From Mucilaginibacter conchicola (lineage in GTDB: Bacteria; Bacteroidota; Bacteroidia; Sphingobacteriales; Sphingobacteriaceae), in NCBI RefSeq assembly GCF_003432115.1, contig NZ_QWDC01000002.1, positions 1,478,819 through 1,542,818 on the forward strand: a stretch of DNA of 64,000 bases, given 5' to 3'. Numbering within the stretch: position 1 is the stretch's first letter; each line of letters starts with the position of its first letter. Both the position numbers and the translations under genes were made by a program. Of the stretch, positions 61,646-64,000 are shown one piece after another. Under the pieces are notes generated by a model. The model was not told the origin of the DNA, made no database searches, and saw only the letters and a program-made list of their open reading frames with translations.

Positions 61646-62242
61646 ATGAAGCGGCTTTTATTTTTCGTTTGCTTAATGATTTGTTGCCTATCAGGTTTTG
61701 CGCAACAGAATAATAATGAAGTCGATTCGGTGTACAAAACTCTTAAGAGTTCAAAGGCTGCAATTGATAGTTACTCAGAAAAGAATCCTCAACGGGTATT
61801 AGTGTACACCAAACTTCCTGGGAAGACCACTCTTAAAAAACTGGGTGATAACGAAGACTGGCCTGAGTTAAGGGACTACGACTATAATGTGGTAAGAGGC
61901 GCTTCGGGCAAAATAGTTAAAGTGGTGCAAATGCCTTTTGTACCAAGCGGCGATTGGTTTATTGCCTTTTCCTATTATTTTGATGACAATGGCAATATTT
62001 TCGCGTTTGAACGGATGATAAACGGCTTTAACAACGACGTAAAAGGTGGCATTATCTACGAAAAGCAAATTAAGTACTATACCTCACCCTTTAAATTAGT
62101 AAAAACTGTATACTCCTTAAAAAGAAAAGATGGCAAACCTTTAAAGAACAGAATGAATCTCGATGGAGTAAGGCCGGAATACAAGATCTATCAAGGCATC
62201 GCATCCTGCCGCAAAGCCTTTAATCTTCCCGCCAACTTGTAA
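61646..62242 (+). CDS. Secreted protein of unknown function
   Basis: 198 aa with a signal peptide (1-19, ending GFAQQ). Mature part has KTTLKKLGDNEDWPELRDYDYNVV, a mixed strand-rich protein with YYFDDNGNIFAFERMINGF. No known motif. It starts 2 bp after the DUF4476-like gene and is probably co-transcribed with it. Its stop is directly next to the stop of the methyltransferase (convergent). Confidence 0.75.
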   Translation: MKRLLFFVCLMICCLSGFAQQNNNEVDSVYKTLKSSKAAIDSYSEKNPQRVLVYTKLPGKTTLKKLGDNEDWPELRDYDYNVVRGASGKIVKVVQMPFVPSGDWFIAFSYYFDDNGNIFAFERMINGFNNDVKGGIIYEKQIKYYTSPFKLVKTVYSLKRKDGKPLKNRMNLDGVRPEYKIYQGIASCRKAFNLPANL

Positions 62243-63616
62243 CTACTCCTGCTTCTGCGAAAATATCCTTATCTCTTTAGGGTAATAATTGTTTATCCTA
62301 TTCGGCAGCAACTTTGCCCAACCTAAGGCATGGCCTTCGTAAGTCATCAAGCTCCAGCCTTTGCCGGTTATCTGTATATCTATATTATCGCGGCGCAGGT
62401 ATTGTATGGCCTGCTCCTTATTCAATTCGGTTGATAGTATAGCATCCTTATTAATAATGTTACTCAGGGCAAGTTCATGGTCGGGTATCAGATCATTGCC
62501 GGCCAGTTTGCCAATCCGTACGCCCGATTTCTTTATATATAGGTGTCGGTGCAGCGCGTTCAGGCTTTCCTTGTGTTCGCGGTTAATGGCCAGCCAGTCG
62601 TCATTCACTTTAAATAAATAAAAATCGTCGGCACTGTTAATATATGCCTTCACCAGGTCGAGCTCTTTAGCAGGCAGCTTTTGCTGCGCGTTGCTTTTAT
62701 AATTGCTTTGCCCGCTGTTTTCGCGTTTGCGCAGGCAGGCCGCAAACAAACCTTCGCCTTTTACTTTGCCTGGATAAAAACGGTAGCCCCATGCCTTAGC
62801 CTCTGCCGACTGACTTTCAACCACGCCCCATTCCTTATTAACAGGTATGCGGATGCTCTCCATATCAAAAGTGCGGCAAAGCCAATCCAATATATCCTCG
62901 TTCTCCTGGTGCGAGTACGAGCAGGTACTATATATAAGGTAGCCGTCTTCGGTAAGGGAAGGATAGATGTCGGCCAGTATGCGCTCCTGGCGTTGGTGGC
63001 AAAGGTTCACGTTGGCCTCGCTCCACTCGCCCATAGCATCAGGGTCTTTACGGAACATGCCCGAGCCCGAGCATGGCGCATCAACTAATATAATATCAAA
63101 AAACTCTTTAAGCGGGGTAAAGTCGCGCGGGTCGTTATTGGTTACAATGGTGTTTGATGTTCCCCAGCGGTTAAGGTTATCCGTTAATATAGGTACGCGC
63201 GTTTTAATGATCTCGTTTGCCACCAGCAGATCGCTGCTTTGTAAAGCCGAATTAAGCAATGTGCTTTTACCGCCCGGCGCGGCGCAAAGGTCTAAAACGC
63301 GTACCGGCTCGGTTTCGTCCGTCCTTATACTATATAATATATGACTGATGAACATAGATGAGGCTTCCTGTACATAGTACGCCCCGGCATGAAATAGTGG
63401 GTCGAATGTGAAAGATGGGCGCTCGTTCAGATAAAAACCTTCAGCGCACCATGGCACTTGCCCGTCTGTTTTTATGTTCGATGGCTTAAAAGGATTAAGG
63501 CGAATGGACGTTAATGAGCTTTCTGAGGCATGCGCCTCGATGAAATTCTCCTTATCGAAGCCTGGTTCAACGGCCAAATTGTCTAAAAACTTATCCGGAA
63601 AAGTGTGATTTGCCAT
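62243..63616 (-). CDS. RNA m5C methyltransferase of the NOL1/NOP2/Sun family (RsmF-like)
   Basis: About 457-aa methyltransferase. SAM motif I is VLDLCAAPGGKSTLL; catalytic cysteines are in VDAPCSGSGMFRKDP (motif IV) and YSTCSYSHQENED (motif VI). C-terminal part with KLPAKELDLVKAYI resembles the accessory domain of RsmF, which methylates C1407 of 16S rRNA. The ORF starts TTG at 63628, but ATG at 63616 (MANHTFPDKF) is the better start. RsmF versus RsmB cannot be separated by motifs alone; the long C-terminal tail favours RsmF. Confidence 0.9.
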   Translation of the reverse strand: MANHTFPDKFLDNLAVEPGFDKENFIEAHASESSLTSIRLNPFKPSNIKTDGQVPWCAEGFYLNERPSFTFDPLFHAGAYYVQEASSMFISHILYSIRTDETEPVRVLDLCAAPGGKSTLLNSALQSSDLLVANEIIKTRVPILTDNLNRWGTSNTIVTNNDPRDFTPLKEFFDIILVDAPCSGSGMFRKDPDAMGEWSEANVNLCHQRQERILADIYPSLTEDGYLIYSTCSYSHQENEDILDWLCRTFDMESIRIPVNKEWGVVESQSAEAKAWGYRFYPGKVKGEGLFAACLRKRENSGQSNYKSNAQQKLPAKELDLVKAYINSADDFYLFKVNDDWLAINREHKESLNALHRHLYIKKSGVRIGKLAGNDLIPDHELALSNIINKDAILSTELNKEQAIQYLRRDNIDIQITGKGWSLMTYEGHALGWAKLLPNRINNYYPKEIRIFSQKQE

Positions 63617-63834
63617 ATATATGATCAAAAGTACGCAAAAATTTGAGGGGTTTTTGTGTGGATTATTATAACGAGTAAAAGGAAAAATGCCGTTTTTACG
63701 CGTTTTTAAGAAGATTTTGATTTGCTGACCGATGTGTTTTTAATGTAAACAGGCAGTAAAACGAGGGTTAAGACAGGCGCTTTTCTGTTGTATTTTAGTG
63801 AGTTATGAAATTGTTTTAATTATTTGAAAATTTC

Positions 63835-63867
63835 TTTGGGAGCGAGGCTAATTTCGATGTACATTTG
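63835..63867 (+). promoter_or_regulatory. Strong promoter-like motif P1
   Basis: TTTG at 63835-63838, 21-base spacer, TACATTTG at 63860-63867, an exact match to the Bacteroidota consensus. It faces the right edge. Confidence 0.6.
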
Positions 63868-63937
63868 TATCCCCGCCAAAGCGATGGCGGGTTGTACTCT
63901 GAGAGTTTAGCGAAGTGAAAGAAAGTTGAAATAATAC

Positions 63938-63969
63938 TTGACACGAATGGTAAAAAGTTCGCATCTTTG
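63938..63969 (+). promoter_or_regulatory. Strong promoter-like motif P2, near rRNA-type start
   Basis: TTGACA at 63938-63943 and CATCTTTG at 63962-63969, 21 bases from TTG to the -7 box. The following GCAGCCCGCG is typical of starts of stable RNA operons in this phylum. Confidence 0.6.
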
Positions 63970-64000
63970 CAGCCCGCGAAACAGGAATTACGGCCTGATA

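Larger units (their letters stand above)
63617..64000. other. 384-bp right-edge region with tandem promoter motifs
   Basis: After the methyltransferase start, the sequence is AT-rich with no clear ORF. A CCCGCCA/TGGCGGG hairpin (63872-63891) lies between two promoter-like motifs. This arrangement fits the leader of a strong stable-RNA operon starting beyond the window. Confidence 0.55.

Overview
The window is a chromosomal segment from a Bacteroidota bacterium, most likely family Sphingobacteriaceae and plausibly Mucilaginibacter or a close relative. The evidence is the protein families present (TamB next to tsaD, DUF4349, DUF4407, DUF4476, DUF4920, DUF5009, DUF5700, PdeM), promoter-like motifs of the Bacteroidota type (TTTG, 19-21 bases, TAnnTTTG), few Shine-Dalgarno sequences, moderate GC, and the GTCATTGCGAGG / CTCACCCCGAC / CCCCTGAAGGGGG palindromic repeats between genes. 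The genus is inference; no rRNA lies inside the window.

Layout. 1-6.5 kb: 3' end of a GTP cyclohydrolase II gene, the large envelope protein TamB, tsaD and a small membrane protein. 7-10.6 kb: a DUF5009 membrane protein, pdxA, rsmA and a small unknown gene. 10.6-17.5 kb: a hybrid sensor kinase, an EcsC-like protein, a D-2-hydroxyacid dehydrogenase, greA with an unusual leader, a HIT protein and OxyR. 17.7-24.7 kb: a Deg protease, dapF, two small genes and a SWI2/SNF2 helicase. 24.9-35.6 kb: a secreted carboxylesterase, a GH3 enzyme, a heme oxygenase plus bacteriophytochrome pair, a GH42-like beta-galactosidase, a CBS protein and PdeM. 35.8-45.5 kb: MazG-like protein, DUF4349 lipoprotein, ComB, GcvT, a glycosyltransferase, RNase HII, a DUF4920 protein, a pentapeptide-repeat protein, a hydrolase and a PAS sensor kinase with an extra C-terminal domain. 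45.5-50.5 kb: a molybdopterin-domain secreted protein, a zinc protease, the molybdate transporter modABC and a GH5 enzyme. 50.5-58.6 kb: small membrane proteins, a rhodanese, a DUF4407 protein, a MntA/HepT toxin-antitoxin pair, three zinc peptidases (M61, M28, YpfJ-like), CsaA, SdpI-like and TadA. 58.6-61.2 kb: an AT-richer accessory island with an XRE regulator, a fused RecB-like nuclease/DUF2075 helicase and a divergent small gene. 61.2-64 kb: two small secreted proteins, an RNA m5C methyltransferase, and two strong promoter-like motifs at the right edge that probably serve an rRNA operon or other stable RNA starting just beyond the window.

Most genes are core housekeeping. The parts that look like systems are the XRE-nuclease-helicase island with palindromic operators (candidate defence module), the MntA/HepT pair, the heme oxygenase/phytochrome light-sensing pair, and the molybdate uptake cluster. 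Several families of interspersed palindromic repeats sit between genes, and one has become the start of the comB coding sequence. All function calls are from reading the translated sequence; no database search was run.
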